A stretch of DNA of 64,000 bases, taken from the NCBI GenBank assembly GCA_951394045.1, contig OX595985.1:3844001-3908000 (forward strand). The letters are read 5' to 3'. This DNA is from Nitzschia sp. DOCU1 (taxonomy: Eukaryota; Bacillariophyta; Bacillariophyceae; Bacillariales; Bacillariaceae). The notes beneath the pieces are model-generated. The model did not search any database. It was not told where the DNA came from and saw only the letters and a list, made by a program, of their open reading frames with translations. The stretch's first letter is position 1. Each line of letters opens with the position of its first letter. The translations under genes were made by a program, and so were the position numbers. Positions 31,501 through 43,600 of this stretch are shown here, piece by piece.

Positions 31501-34441
31501 CCACGTAGGTAGCTCAAGTGTAAGCCTTTGACAAAAAGGCCTCAGAATTATCATAAACAAGCCATTTTGGCCGATTCTAAACTGTCAGAAAAGTGTAAGC
31601 CACCAACAGGCCACCAATAGGGTTGCTCCAAAAAGTGTAAAACATCAATTAGAAAGTCATTATGTTCGGTTCTTGACGTCATTGAACCCAATGCCGTGGT
31701 CGGATTCATAGTCATACGAGTCAGCGACGGGGTTGAGCATTTCGCAACTGACTAGATTTGGCTATAGAATGACTACGGTGCTGCGATTGTGAGGATATAT
31801 AGTTCACTACCATAGCCCAGCGCTGCCAGGTTTATAGGTTCGTAGCAATCAATCTCGGCCACTTAGTAATCTCGTAATATTAGCAATTGTCGTGTGTTAA
31901 GTGCACTGTATGATACGGTCAAAATCCATATCACACCACCCTTCATCTAGCTATTCCTATTCCAAGATGTTCCTACATTTAGAGGTCTACAAATAATAGC
32001 TCTTTGAATATAATTTGTCCGCTATTGGGTTCTCAAAGTCATTTTTGTTGTTCCCTCAGCTGAGGCTCTCTGACTGCCCCAATACGAGTCGTTCTACATC
32101 AAAAGCGGGATGTACTATTCATACCACTTGCAGTACCCGCGACAGAGGAATAGTGGAAGACTACCACTACCCTAGAAACCCCGCCGGAATTGACCATCGT
32201 CTAACAACACAGTCGCAGGCGTTCAAGAACATCCCGCTAAGAGCCGACGATGGTACCACCAAGATGGTTGATTGTAGAGTCCCACAACCTTTCCATCGTC
32301 TCCAGTGTCTTTGAAATTGATCGGCAAACCAAAGGCAGCGTCGTGATGGCATCCGAAGATGATAATAGGAGCCAGAAGACAAAGATGCAATAAAAATAAA
32401 CGCGGCGTTAGCGTCACGAATGAGCGCTTTACAAAAGATCCAAAACAATAGACGTATCTATAATGACACGAACGACAACTTACCTGGTTTGTTCCTTCTG
32501 AATCGTCCTCTAACGAGCAATAGCCGCGTCAACAACCTCGTCGGTCGACGAGGAATTTTCATCAAATCCTTGCCTCGTGAAATTAGGACCATTCTCCGCC
32601 AAAACGAGCTGTAACAACCAGAGAAGCGGCTCGAATAGGCTTCGATAAGTTGTTGATCGATTGCAATAAACGGGGGTAAGAAATACTTACTACAGCACTC
32701 ACAATCGTTGACGCCGTCATTGTGTTTTTTTTTTGGCCGAAAGATCCGCACTCATACACTGTACGGCGGCAGGCCGGAATGGCATGAATGCCCGCACGCT
32801 GGCACGCCATTTTTTGCCTTGCAAAATTGGTTGTTAAAGTAAATTGTTTGGTAGTAATTATGCTCGTTTAAAGGCAGTCATTTGGTTTCGAATTCTTTTC
32901 CTTCTTTTCCCCCCTTTTTTTCTTCATAAAATCTTAGCTACCTACGTGGCCGGACATAAGCCTTTTTGGGCGAGTGTCCGGCCACGTAGGTAGCTCAAGT
33001 GTAAGCCTTTGACAAAAAGGCCTCAGAATTATCATAAACAAGCCATTTTGGCCGATTCTAAACTGTCAGAAAAGTGTAAGCCACCAACAGGCCACCAATA
33101 GGGTTGCTCCAAAAAGTGTAAAACATCAATTAGAAAGTCATTATGTTCGGTTCTTGACGTCATTGAACCCAATGCCGCGGTCGGATTCATAGTCATACGA
33201 GTCAGCGACGGGGTTAAGCATTTCGCAACTGACTAGATTTGGCTATAGAATGACTACGGTGCTGCGATTGTGAGGATATATAGTTCACTACCATAGCCCA
33301 GCGCTGCCAGGTTTATAGGTTCGTAGCAATCAATCTCGGCCACTTAGTAATCTCGTAATATTAGCAATTGTCGTGTGTTAAGTGCACTGTATGATACGGT
33401 CAAAATCCATATCACACCACACTTCATCTAGCTATTCCTATTCCAAGATGTTCCTACATTTAGAGGTCTACAAATAATAGCTCTTTGAATATAATTTGTC
33501 CGCTATTGGGTTCTCAAAGTCATTTTTGTTGTTCCCTCAGCTGAGGCTCTCTGACTGCCCCAATACGAGTCGTTCTACATCAAAAGCGGGATGTACAATT
33601 CATACCACTTGCAGTACCCGCGACAGAGGAATAGTGGAAGACTACCACTACCCTAGAAACCCCGCCGGAATTGACCATCGTCTAACAACACAGTCGCAGG
33701 CGTTCAAGAACATCCCGCTAAGAGCCGACGATGGTACCACCAAGATGGTTGATTGTAGAGTCCCACAACCTTTCCATCGTCTCCAGTGTCTTTGAAATTG
33801 ATCGGCAAACCAAAGGCAGCGTCGTGATGGCATCCGAAGATGATAATAGGAGCCAGAAGACAAAGATGCAATAAAAATAAACGCGGCGTTAGCGTCACGA
33901 ATGAGCGCTTTACAAAAGATCCAAAACAATAGACGTATCTATAATAACACGAACGACAACTTACCTGGTTTGTTCCTTCTGAATCGTCCTCTAACGAGCA
34001 ATAGCCGCGTCAACAACCTCGTCGGTCGATGAGGAATTTTCATCAAATCCTTGCCTCGTGAAATTAGGACCATTCTCCGCCAAAACGAGCTGTAACAACC
34101 AGAGAAGCGGCTCGAATAGGCTTCGATAAGTTGTTGATCGATTGCAATAAACGGGGGTAAGAAATACTTACTACAGCACTCACAATCGTTGACGCCGTCA
34201 TTGTGTTTTTTTTGGCCGAAAGATCCGCACTCATACACTGTACGGCGGCAGGCCGGAATGGCATGAATGCCCGCACGCTGGCACGCCATTTTTTGCCTTG
34301 CAAAATTGGTTGTTAAAGTAAATTGTTTGGTAGTAATTATGCTCGTTTAAAGGCAGTCATTTGGTTTCGAATTCTTTTCCTTCTTTTCCCCCCTTTTTTT
34401 CTTCATAAAATCTTAGCTACCTACGTGGCCGGACATAAGCC
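25563..34441. repeat. Tandem array 2: six complete 1481-bp units
   Basis: Left arms start at 25570, 27051, 28532, 30013, 31494 and 32975, exactly 1481 bp apart; the last right arm ends near 34435. Units are about 99% identical, differing by single bases and by homopolymer length in the T tracts. Outer flanks are ...CA-TATTTTT before GGGCGAG and TATTTTT-GTG after TAAGCC, a possible 7-bp target duplication. Inner junctions have only TTTTT. Each unit ends in the 21-bp inverted repeat. No transposase or convincing coding sequence. Confidence 0.95.
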
Positions 34442-34637
34442 TATTTTTGTGTTACTTCCGACGCAGTCGTGGGACGGTTCGGCGTGGAGGATGGCTTTCG
34501 CTCTAGTTTAATAAGCCCTTGCGATAACCACGATAACCATTTAGCTTATTTTTCGTCAGAGTGAGCGACGTTTTTAATAGGTTATGTGCTCTATTTTGGC
34601 TTGCGATAACCGGCCACAGCGATGAGAAGATTGCCGT

Positions 34638-35156
34638 AACATCGCCTTCGCGCGGACCGTAGCGTCCGTACAATCGTAAGGCCCATGACCTGTTTTTTTA
34701 ATCCATTCAGTCAAAAAGTGCTGTGTCGCAGTACGATGTCGCACCACTTGGGACACCCCAGTGTCTTATTGCGATGCTACAGTTGTCATGACTCATTAGG
34801 GACTCGAATACGTTGAACAAGTCATTCGGCCAGGCTCAACGCCCAGTCGCTGAAGGTAATTACGTGAGCGTGATTCACTGGACAATCTCAATTATTTCGC
34901 AGTCATTGGGTCGTGTGGGCACGCACATCTGCTCTTCCACTCATTGTCTTGTATTATAATCTGAGGTCTCGTCTGAAGAAAAAGACGATACCAACAGTAA
35001 GATCTAAAACAACCCAGTTACATCCGTGAGGACAATAAAGCTGTATATTTCAAGATTGAGGAAGCAGTGCGTGGGACAAGCTATGCGGTGTCACGACTTT
35101 TAATAGAACCAAGAATGGACGTGGAGCCTACCTAAACTAAAACTAAACTAAAACTA
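34638..35156. other. Non-coding flank (copy of 3246-3764)
   Basis: Same sequence as the first copy, including the CTAAA-type repeat at about 35130-35158. No gene seen. Confidence 0.6.
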
Positions 35157-35472
35157 AAATAAAGGATAATTACCTCAATGTCATTGAGGTGCCAGATCTT
35201 AGGTGGCATTGACACTAGGATCTCATCGGCATTCGACTAGCTGGAGTCATGCGCGATGCCTGCGTCATGCGACGTCACGTCGTCGGTGACGGTGACGTCA
35301 AGAGGTAATGGGCCTTGTCCGACGATGTCCGAGACCGGCCTAGCGTCCGCGTCCGCGCGCAACGCTTTCGTCATGCTACGTCATCACACATGATGTCACA
35401 CATGACTTAATAGACTAACAATTATTGACTACAATCATTCGAAGGAGTCGACGTGCAAAGCAGTGTACTGCA
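35157..35472 (-). repeat. Truncated solo LTR of gypsy-1 family, second copy
   Basis: Copy of 3765-4080, ending GTACTGCA at 35472. One base differs from the first copy (GACGTCAAGAGG versus GACATCAAGAGG). Confidence 0.8.
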
Positions 35473-35863
35473 GAAGTTCGTCGATGAGCTCATTCATAGC
35501 CGCCGATTTTGACTCCTCGTTGAAATCGCCGCCAATTAAAAACTCGTCTGTTGGATATTTTTTCACAACTCTTTCAGGTCTCACTTGAATGCCTCTCTGG
35601 GCTTTATTCTGGGGTCATTTATCATAGCTTCTTGTTGTTGAGCTGCGGTGAATGAAGTTGGGTCAATGATGCCGTTGCATACTTGGTATACGGATACCAC
35701 CCATATTCCCTTATTGATGTCGTCACATATGTACCATGCCGCAGACCAGCATCCCATTCCGTCCTTGAATAGGTTGGGAGGTCGTAGAGGTGGCATAACT
35801 ACCAGGATGATGATCGACTCGTTAGACTCTATCGACTCGTTTGATGCTATCACGCGAAACAGA
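35473..35863 (-). pseudogene. Endonuclease-like ORF fragment, second copy
   Basis: Copy of 4081-4471 with the GGDFN motif and the same two TGA codons (35581-35583 and 35563-35565). Confidence 0.55.
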
Positions 35864-36059
35864 TGCTAAAGTCAAACGGAAGTGAAAGACACAGAGATGA
35901 TGAGCAATCTAATTTATGAGTAGATTGCGAGTGTTTTGAATGTGGCGGGAAATCCCGTTTGAGTTTGGCACGCTCGGCAGACAACGGATCTTTGTGACTG
36001 GCCGGTGCTCGCTGGAAAGGATGCCGGCATGCCTGACGTGCTGGCATGTGGAATCAACA
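35864..36059 (-). repeat. Copia-1 3' LTR, second copy
   Basis: 196 bp, apparently identical to 4472-4667, including the 13-nt complement of the primer-binding site at 35914-35902. Confidence 0.92.
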
Positions 36060-37938
36060 CACCCTCGCAGTGAGCATTGGTAGTTGACGATGCTGGAGGA
36101 GTGCAAAGATAAGCGGATGGATGACCGTTGTTGGGGTCATTTGCAAGGTATTGCATTTTCTGGTGGTGTGTGGCCGAATGGTGCTTGGTGAAGTAGTTGG
36201 CAAGATTCGTTGTTCCGGGAGCCCATTTGACAATAAACTGTTGTTGGGTGATGCGGTCACGGATCCAGTGGTATCGCATGTCGATGGCGCGGGAACGTTG
36301 TTGTTTGATGGTGTCGTTGGCAATACCGGCGGCGGTGGAATTATCGGTGGTAACTGGGGTGGCGGGCTGTGGGTGTCCCATTTCGTGGAGAGTTGTGCGC
36401 AGGATTGTGCCCTCTTTCTTGTTGATGAAGAGGCCCCCCGTTTTGGCTTCGGCGGCGGAAGATGCTACGTGGCGGAGGATGCCGGTGGGGTTCAATATTG
36501 CCCCATTATTGAATCGAGGTTTGGGCGGCTGATTGTCCAAGTAAAAATGACCGCCCACTCGGCTGCGTCCCTGGCCCGCATTTAAGTAGCCGGCGTCGCT
36601 GTGGATTGCAAGGATCATGTCGCTGGCGTAGTATTTTAATATGGCGTCCGGGTGCGTGGCACAGTAGTCCAAGAGGCGGTGTATATCGGCGTTGGTGGTC
36701 TCGGTGGCTCGGCTTTGGTCGGAGGCAAGTTCGCTGAGTGCGACGAGCGTGGTGTTGTCAACGGCCCGGCCGTAGTATAGCAATGTGCCGACAATCTTTT
36801 GAATGCGAAGTCTGCCGTCAGGGCTCAATTGCGGTGCCGTATCAATTGGGTCGGTGAGTTGCACTTTGACACCGAATTGGGGGGCGTTGAAGCAGTGGGG
36901 TGAATGTTGTGGTCGGCTTGGCATCGGATGGTTGTACTTGGCCAGTGTTGCAGCAATGTAGCCCGGCATGCTGAGTTCCACGGTACGTTTTCCGTAGTCC
37001 CATTTGAGGGAAATCCCGCAGAAAAGTGCCGCATCCCAATCGGTACTCACACCTTCGTAGTATTTTTTCAGAATGCTGAGCAGGTGATCCGCATGCTCTT
37101 TGCCCACATATTTGATCGCGAAGTCGTCGACAACCAACACGAAGCTGATTGGTCGGAATGAATGGAGCCAAAGGCCAGGAGTATGGCGGGCAGTGTAGTA
37201 CCCGTATTTTGCGAGGCGCCGTTGGAGCAAATCATTGGCAAGTTTTCCAGACTGGGGCAAGCCATACATGCCCTTTTCGATGCGGACATAAATAAATCCG
37301 TTGTGCACGAGAGGTAAGAGCCTGTATTCCTCGATGATTTCGTGGGGGACCAAATCGATTGCTATTCTCATGAATTCTGGCCTGTCCAGTGGGGTATTCA
37401 GGTAGAAATTTTTTACATCGGCGCAGACGCATTTGGCATTGGGAGTCGACAATACGCTGTTGAAGTGGAGCTTGGCGGTGGTAATGTCGGCAGTGGGAGC
37501 GCTCGTGTCGCCAGGATAGTCGATAAGGTTGCCGCCGACGGTTAGCCATGTGCGCTCAGGTTCTGATTTCTGGGGTCGCAAGGTGCAGACAAACCGGGCG
37601 TAGGTGACGGTGCGGTCCTTTGGGACGTCCTGTTTGGCAATGAATTTGATAGTGTCAGTGCCAGCAACGCGCCCTCCTACTCCTTGGGCAAGTCTGCCAA
37701 ATTCATTGGTGGCGGATGTGCTCCAGACGGCCTTCGTGGCTGGATTCGTGATGAGTTCACGATATTCCATGCTTTTGCCGGTGATAGGGTCGATGACGGA
37801 GTTGGCAAAATAATAATCAACCGGGGGCGTGGGTGGTGGGGCAAGGAACAGATCCGATAGAGGCGCCTCTGGGATTGCCTGGGACGGTATGATGGCGGCT
37901 TTGTGAGCAGCTTCGATCAAATTCGGGGTCAACTCCAT
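35914..37938 (-). CDS. Copia-1 reverse transcriptase-RNase H, second copy
   Basis: 674 codons, three residue changes from the first copy: Gln to Arg in HSFRPIS, Arg to Cys in SPHCFNA, and Glu to Lys in the RNase H motif SSAAEAKTGG. The last lies beside the conserved acidic residue of the RNase H site and may matter. Otherwise the same domains, same VVDD site and same TAA inside the LTR. Confidence 0.88.
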   Translation of the reverse strand: MELTPNLIEAAHKAAIIPSQAIPEAPLSDLFLAPPPTPPVDYYFANSVIDPITGKSMEYRELITNPATKAVWSTSATNEFGRLAQGVGGRVAGTDTIKFIAKQDVPKDRTVTYARFVCTLRPQKSEPERTWLTVGGNLIDYPGDTSAPTADITTAKLHFNSVLSTPNAKCVCADVKNFYLNTPLDRPEFMRIAIDLVPHEIIEEYRLLPLVHNGFIYVRIEKGMYGLPQSGKLANDLLQRRLAKYGYYTARHTPGLWLHSFRPISFVLVVDDFAIKYVGKEHADHLLSILKKYYEGVSTDWDAALFCGISLKWDYGKRTVELSMPGYIAATLAKYNHPMPSRPQHSPHCFNAPQFGVKVQLTDPIDTAPQLSPDGRLRIQKIVGTLLYYGRAVDNTTLVALSELASDQSRATETTNADIHRLLDYCATHPDAILKYYASDMILAIHSDAGYLNAGQGRSRVGGHFYLDNQPPKPRFNNGAILNPTGILRHVASSAAEAKTGGLFINKKEGTILRTTLHEMGHPQPATPVTTDNSTAAGIANDTIKQQRSRAIDMRYHWIRDRITQQQFIVKWAPGTTNLANYFTKHHSATHHQKMQYLANDPNNGHPSAYLCTPPASSTTNAHCEGVLIPHASTSGMPASFPASTGQSQRSVVCRACQTQTGFPATFKTLAIYS

Positions 37939-38629
37939 GGGGCGGCGTGTGGGGGCTGTCTTCGACGACGTGCGGGGTCACCCTCGGAGCAGCTGGCGTC
38001 ATGGATGGATCGGTGGCAAGGCCAAAGATTCGGGCTAGTTGCTGGATTCCTCGCATGGTTTCCTCACCGTAGAGGAATGGAGCCGCTGGATGAGGATGTT
38101 CGATGGTGTGTATGAGGTCTCGAGCGGCATGTGTGGCGGCATCTGCAGATGAGAGTGCCAATTCGACGGTATCGTTGATCCTGGTCGCCTGGGTTTTGGG
38201 GATGAAGACGCGGTAGCACCGGTAATGGTTCATTGCGGGTCCAACATACCATCCGAGATCGCCGTGGGTGCCCCAGGATGGGCGTTTGTCCGATTTGTTG
38301 TGGGCAACGACCCGGATGCCTGGTGGAGCCATTGGAGTGCGGTTGAAGTCAAAATTTCCATGGAGCTGGGCGTGGGAAGAGAGGCGTGGATTGATTCTTG
38401 ATTGACGCAACAAATTGAGGCTGATTGTGGCCTGGTCAATAAGTTCGTCCCACAAGTACAGTGGGAAGTTGGGATCGGTCGTGCAAAGGCCTGCCGTAAA
38501 GTGGTTTTTGAAAGTGCGGATGGCACGTTCGGCAGCATTGCGGCGATGGATGCCTGGGGGTGCGAGTTGGAAATCCACATTCTCTTCGGCCATAAAAAAT
38601 TTTAGGATGGTGCTGGCCTCATTGTCCAA
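37817..38629 (-). CDS. Copia-1 integrase C-terminal part, second copy (24-bp deletion)
   Basis: Same as 6425-7261 but 8 codons shorter: the residues FFPTAIKMP are reduced near position 157 by an in-frame 24-bp deletion. The catalytic Glu region is unchanged. Confidence 0.83.
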   Translation of the reverse strand: MDNEASTILKFFMAEENVDFQLAPPGIHRRNAAERAIRTFKNHFTAGLCTTDPNFPLYLWDELIDQATISLNLLRQSRINPRLSSHAQLHGNFDFNRTPMAPPGIRVVAHNKSDKRPSWGTHGDLGWYVGPAMNHYRCYRVFIPKTQATRINDTVELALSSADAATHAARDLIHTIEHPHPAAPFLYGEETMRGIQQLARIFGLATDPSMTPAAPRVTPHVVEDSPHTPPHGVDPEFDRSCSQSRHHTVPGNPRGASIGSVPCPTTHAPG

Positions 38630-39320
38630 GCGTTGTAAGCGGGGGCGTAGGCCTCGAGTTACCAGGAGACCGTGCAGCTTTTTGTAGGCGCGAAGGATTT
38701 CTTTGGGCCATAAAATTTTTTAGGATGGTGCTGGCCTCGTTGTCCAAGCGTTGTAAGCAGGGGCGTAGGCCTCGACTTACCAGGAGACCATGCAGCTTTT
38801 TGTAGGCGCGAAGGATTTCTTTGGCCGTGCGATCGGAAATTGGTTCGGCTAAAATCGCGTTGCTATCATAGTCATAGAGGACCATGATGTATTTTTTGCC
38901 TGTGTGCGATTGGACAGGGAAGCGGCCGGTTTGATCGGTGTGGATAGCGCCTGTGGGGACTGAGGAGACTTTTTCGATAGCGGCATAGATGTGATTGGTA
39001 CAGGTACCATCTGTGATGGCCGGTGTGGGAGTAAAGTCCTCGTCGTCCGATGTGGTACTACTAGTAGGTTGGTGCGCAACTCTGGTGCTCTGGATGTTTT
39101 TGCGTTGTTGGTCCAGATGGCCTAACGCTGTTGTGATGGATTTAGGCAAGTGCCGCTTGACATTATCGGAGGTCAGCGCAGGCCAAGTAGTAAAGTGGTT
39201 GTTGTTGATCGCCTTGAGTAATGTAGAAACCGAAGGAGAAAACAAACTTGCGTGTAGAAATTGCATGATCTCACTTGTAGTGCTGGTAGGAAGCACTAAG
39301 TTGGCAATTGGGGTAGGCAT
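38619..39320 (-). CDS. Copia-1 integrase N-terminal part, second copy
   Basis: Identical in protein sequence to 7251-7952, with HTDQTG and LDNEAS; the frame ends in the same 118-bp duplication (38590-38825). Confidence 0.83.
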   Translation of the reverse strand: MPTPIANLVLPTSTTSEIMQFLHASLFSPSVSTLLKAINNNHFTTWPALTSDNVKRHLPKSITTALGHLDQQRKNIQSTRVAHQPTSSTTSDDEDFTPTPAITDGTCTNHIYAAIEKVSSVPTGAIHTDQTGRFPVQSHTGKKYIMVLYDYDSNAILAEPISDRTAKEILRAYKKLHGLLVSRGLRPCLQRLDNEASTILKNFMAQRNPSRLQKAARSPGNSRPTPPLTTLGQ

Positions 39321-39856
39321 AGTCGACAGGGGAAGCCGGTAGAGGCCATTGTTGTCACGGTAGCCCTGGTACAGGTGCTCACCTTGGTCGTTGGCAATAT
39401 GGCAGTGTTTTGCATCGAAGGTGATGGTACAGCCAGCATCTGCTCACCTTGGTCGCTGGCAATATGGCAGTGTTTTGCATCGAAGGTGATGGTACAGCCA
39501 GCATCTGCAATGACGCCGACTGAAAGGAGGTCGTGTGTGTCCATGCTGGGGAACAAATGTGCATTGCGAGCCGTTGCAGGTAGTTTTGGAAGATTAATTG
39601 TTCCGGTATGGCTCGAGTGCATTGTTTCACCTGTGGCAGTGTGGACAGTGAGACTGGGGTTGGTACGGGGGTGAACGGGCTTGATGTTAATGCAGCACTT
39701 TGTGATTTCACGGGCAAAGTGTTTGGAGGCGCCGGAGTCAAGAGCTGGATCATTAGGATCTGGAGTTGAAGTATCTATGGGTTGCAGACTAGAATACAAA
39801 TTAAGTTGAGCACTAGGATAAGTGTTTAATGTTGTATTATTCGTCGACCCAAAGAG
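39296..39856 (-). CDS. Copia-1 protease region, second copy
   Basis: Same as 7928-8488: ALDSGASKHF signature, the 65-bp duplication at 39378-39507 and the gag UGA at 39857-39859 directly upstream in frame. Confidence 0.8.
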   Translation of the reverse strand, partial: LFGSTNNTTLNTYPSAQLNLYSSLQPIDTSTPDPNDPALDSGASKHFAREITKCCINIKPVHPRTNPSLTVHTATGETMHSSHTGTINLPKLPATARNAHLFPSMDTHDLLSVGVIADAGCTITFDAKHCHIASDQGEQMLAVPSPSMQNTAILPTTKVSTCTRATVTTMASTGFPCRLCLPQLPT

Positions 39857-40078
39857 TCATTTCTTGAGGCGCCATTTTCCATGTTGGCAGCCGCCCTTGT
39901 TGTCATCCAGGGTGGCTTCTTTGATATGGCCAGTGGCAGTGCATGTGCATTGATTGCCATTGTGGCCACCATAACCGTGGGTCCAACAGTATTGGGCAAC
40001 GAAGGGTGCTCGTGGTGCTCAGGCAGTGGGACCAGCGGTGGTCCGTTTGGCATCGTCGAGGGCTTTGCGTAGGCGGGC
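39857..40078 (-). CDS. Copia-1 gag C-terminal part, second copy
   Basis: Copy of 8489-8710 with the YCWTHG cluster, the damaging TGA at 40019-40021 and the terminal TGA. Its upstream gag partner is missing. Confidence 0.75.
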
Positions 40079-40082
40079 AATT

Positions 40083-40614
40083 TGCACTACGTCGTTTGTA
40101 GGATCGAAAAGGTTGTGAAAATTATGGCTAGGTTAAAAACTAGATGTATTTCTCATGCAAGTTGTCTCGTAGGCTCTCGTAGTTCTAGTAGAGTCGAGAC
40201 CTTTGACATGCATCGACAACAATCCGAACAGGAGGTTGATGCATCTTGTAGTAGACTAGCTACGACGTTGTACTAGGGTTCTTTGGACGTCGTCAGCTAC
40301 TCTGGAATAAAGTATAGCTACCTCGATGTCATCGAGGTGCCAGATCTTAGGTGGCATTGACACTAGGATCTCATCGGCATTCGACTAGCTGGAGTCATGC
40401 GCGATGCCTGCGTCATGCAACGTCACGCCGACGGTGACGTCAATAGGTTATGGGCCTTGTCCGACGATGTCCGAGACCGGCCTAGCGTTCGCGTCCGCAT
40501 GCAACGCTTTCGTCATGCTACGTCATCACACATGATGTCACACATGACTAAATAGACTAATATTATTGGACTACAATCATTCGAAGGAGTCGACGTGTAA
40601 AGCAGTGTACTGCA
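40083..40614 (-). repeat. Gypsy-1 second copy, 3' LTR
   Basis: 532 bp, apparently identical to 8715-9246. The polypurine tract follows at 40615-40625. Confidence 0.93.
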
Positions 40615-40641
40615 CCCGCCCCCATGATGGAGGGACAGGAC

Positions 40642-43600
40642 TTAACTATGATAGGGATGTATGTTACGAATGTTCCAAGTCTGAGTAACTGCACCCTTCT
40701 GGATACGTACTGTACCGTTGTCATTCACGGCGACTATTGGATACGGACCATCGTAAGGGTTAGCACCAAACTTACGTTGTTGGTCCTGCTTGATCATGAT
40801 CTGTTGGCCTACGTGATACTCATACGGTAATCGCGTTTTGTTTTCTGCCGCATTGTTCTTCGCAATGCGTTGCATCTTGCGCTCACGGATGAGCTTCCAA
40901 TTAGCTTCGAAGCGGGTGTTGAGAATGGCATCTCTACCGAAAACTAGTTGCATCGGCGTAGCCTGTAGCGTCGTGTGATATGTCGCGCGCACGGCGAACA
41001 TCACGGCTGCCAGGATTCCATCGAGTCCGACTGTATCGTCTGAGTGCTGCAGTTCAAACGTACGAATCATATTCCCGATAGTTTGGTGTACTCGTTCGAG
41101 TATTGCGTTCGCCTGCGGGTTTCTCGCAGTGATTGGGCGCGCAAGCACGCCATAGTCTTCCTTGACCATTCGCCGGAATTCGCCCATGAACTCCGTGCCG
41201 CGGTCATAAATAACTTGTTGTGGCCACGGGTATCTTGTGAACCACGTCTTTTCGGCTAATTCGGCGATACTAAAAGCCTCTTTATTGGGTACGCGAACCA
41301 TCTCAAACCAGCCAGTTGCCGGATCAATCATGGTAAGGCACCAAAGCTCGAGTTGTTTCTGTTTACCCTTATTTCGTTTACCCTGGTTAATCGAGTAGGG
41401 GCCTATGAGATCGACACATAGGATTTCCCAGGGTTCGCTCTCGGGTTCCTTAATTGGCAGGTGCCCATACTTAAGGGTCTTGCGTTTTGTTAATTGGCAC
41501 AACCTGCATTTCTTGCAGATGTCGACGACGTCGGTTCGCAGTCCTTTCCAGTAGAAATGCTGCCGAATCGTGTGCTCCGTACGGGTCTCCCCCGGGTGAC
41601 ACAGTGTCTCGTGGTACCACTCAACGCATCGGCGTTGGAGTGACTGCGGAATAACTATCTTACCATCTCTAACTACTAGAGGACGTTTCTTACCGCCCCC
41701 ACGAAAAACCTTTACACTATATCTACTGTCCGACGCTGCCTTTTGGAGCAGCGCGGTATCTTTTCGCTGATGTCGCATAATGTACTTGTAGGTAAGGGGG
41801 AAGACGCTTTCAGGTAGTTCATCGCCCCCAAAGTACTCTGCGAAATTGGCCTCGGTAAAGGGCTTTTCGTCCTTACCAAGTCGACTAAGGGCGTCCGCTA
41901 CTACATTCGTCTCACCTCGAACGTAGACAAGTTCGGGACCATACTCTTCGAGGATGAGTCGCCAGCGCATAACGCGTTCAGTATTGAAGTTTTTATAGGT
42001 TAGATTCTTGTGGTCGGTGTAGACGCGAATCTGTTGACCTAGGAGAATCGTACGGAACTCCTTGAGTGTTTCTACAATAGCTAGTAGTTCCCGCTCGGTA
42101 GTGGTATACCGTGTCTGCGCGGGATTGAGTTTGCGACTATAGAACGCGATAGGCTTACCGTTCTGCGAGATGACCGCGCCAAGCTGCGTGTCGCTCGCGT
42201 CAGTATGTATATCAAACGGTAGATGAAAGTTCGGGTAAGTTAGGAGAACCTCCTTACTTATTATTTTCTTCATCGTGTCAAATGCCTCTTGGTGCGCGCC
42301 GGTCCACTCCCACTTAGCTGTTTTCGACGTAAGTGATGCGAGCGGGGCGAGGATGTGCGAACGGCGCACCCACATGTCGCGATAATAATTCACGATACCG
42401 ATGAAAGCGCGTAGTTCCTTTTTATTGCGCGGTGCGAGCATGGCTTGGATTGCTTGCACTTTGGTTGCTACTGGTTGGATGCCGTCGCGGGTAATCCAGT
42501 AGCCAAGGTATTCGAGCTCCGCTTTCGCGAAGAAGGACTTCTTGATGTTCACCTTGAGTCCCGTGTCTTTCAGACGTTGTAGTACCACGTCGAGTTTCTC
42601 TAGGTGGTCTAGGTAACTACCCTTAGTAAGTACTAGAAGATCGTCTATGTACGTACGTATGTACTCTAGGTCTGCGAACAGCGACGACATCTTTTCCTGG
42701 AAGATATCGGGGCTATTGCTGAGTCCCATAGGTAGTCGCTGCATCTCATATTTTCCCCATGGGAAGACGAGAGTGCAAAGTTTCTTTGCGTTCGGACTAA
42801 GTTCCACATGGTAGTAGCCCATGTTTAGGTCTAAACTAGTAGCGTACTGAAAACCTTCTAGTTTTAACAGTAGCTCTTGTATCTTTGGTAGCGGGAATGG
42901 CTTCCGCTTGATTCGCTTGTTGAGCTCGCGGAAGTCGTTTATGAACCGTACCCTCTTGTCCTTCTTTGGTATGATGAACGACGGTGCCGCCCATTCAGAG
43001 CGGTTGACTTTCTTTAGTACGCCGACTGCGCAGAGGCGATCGGCCTCGTCGCGTAGCGTCTGTTCATATGCCTTCGGCACTGGATATGGCCTCGCATGAT
43101 ATGGCGTGACATTAGGCTTTAGCTCGATATCATAGGGCTCGCCTTTCCAAGTGCCGAGCGTGCCGTCAAAGAGCGTCTCATGTTTCTGAAGAAGCGTCTT
43201 GAGGGCGGATTTATCTTCTTCCGACAGATGGTCCATCTCGGAGATTTTCTGCGGAATGTCCGCTGGGGCATATTTAGCGTCTAAGATTTGTTTAATAGAC
43301 TTGGCACCACCATCTGCGTCGGCCTGCCAGGCGTCTTCGTTGGGCGTCTCGCCATATATCTTCATTGCTATAGCAGCTAAATCCCATTCGACTTCCCTTG
43401 TCTTGAAGTCGAACTTGACACCTAGTTCTCGCAGAAGGTCTCTGCCAATGATCATGTCGTAGTTGCCAAGGTCGGATGTCACCTGGAAGACCCATTCAAT
43501 CACCCTATTGGCATGAAATTCCGGAAGTTTAAACTGGATTTTTACTTCGCGGTGTGTCTCGACGACACCTCCAGCTGTCGTGAAGGTGGTTCTCGATGGT

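Larger units (their letters stand above)
35864..40082 (-). mobile_element. Copia-1 second copy, 3' half only
   Basis: Starts with the 3' LTR at 35864-36059, preceded by ACAGA, and runs through RT, integrase and protease to the gypsy-1 insertion point in gag. The rest of gag, gypsy-2 and the 5' LTR are not present on the other side of gypsy-1. It shares both frameshifting tandem duplications and all internal stops with the first copy, so it arose by duplication, not by a separate transposition. Confidence 0.93.

Noticed and set aside
25563..34441. Array 2 as CRISPR or as a coding repeat
   Set aside because: The period of 1481 bp, near-identical units without unique spacers and the eukaryotic context exclude CRISPR; no frame runs through consecutive units.
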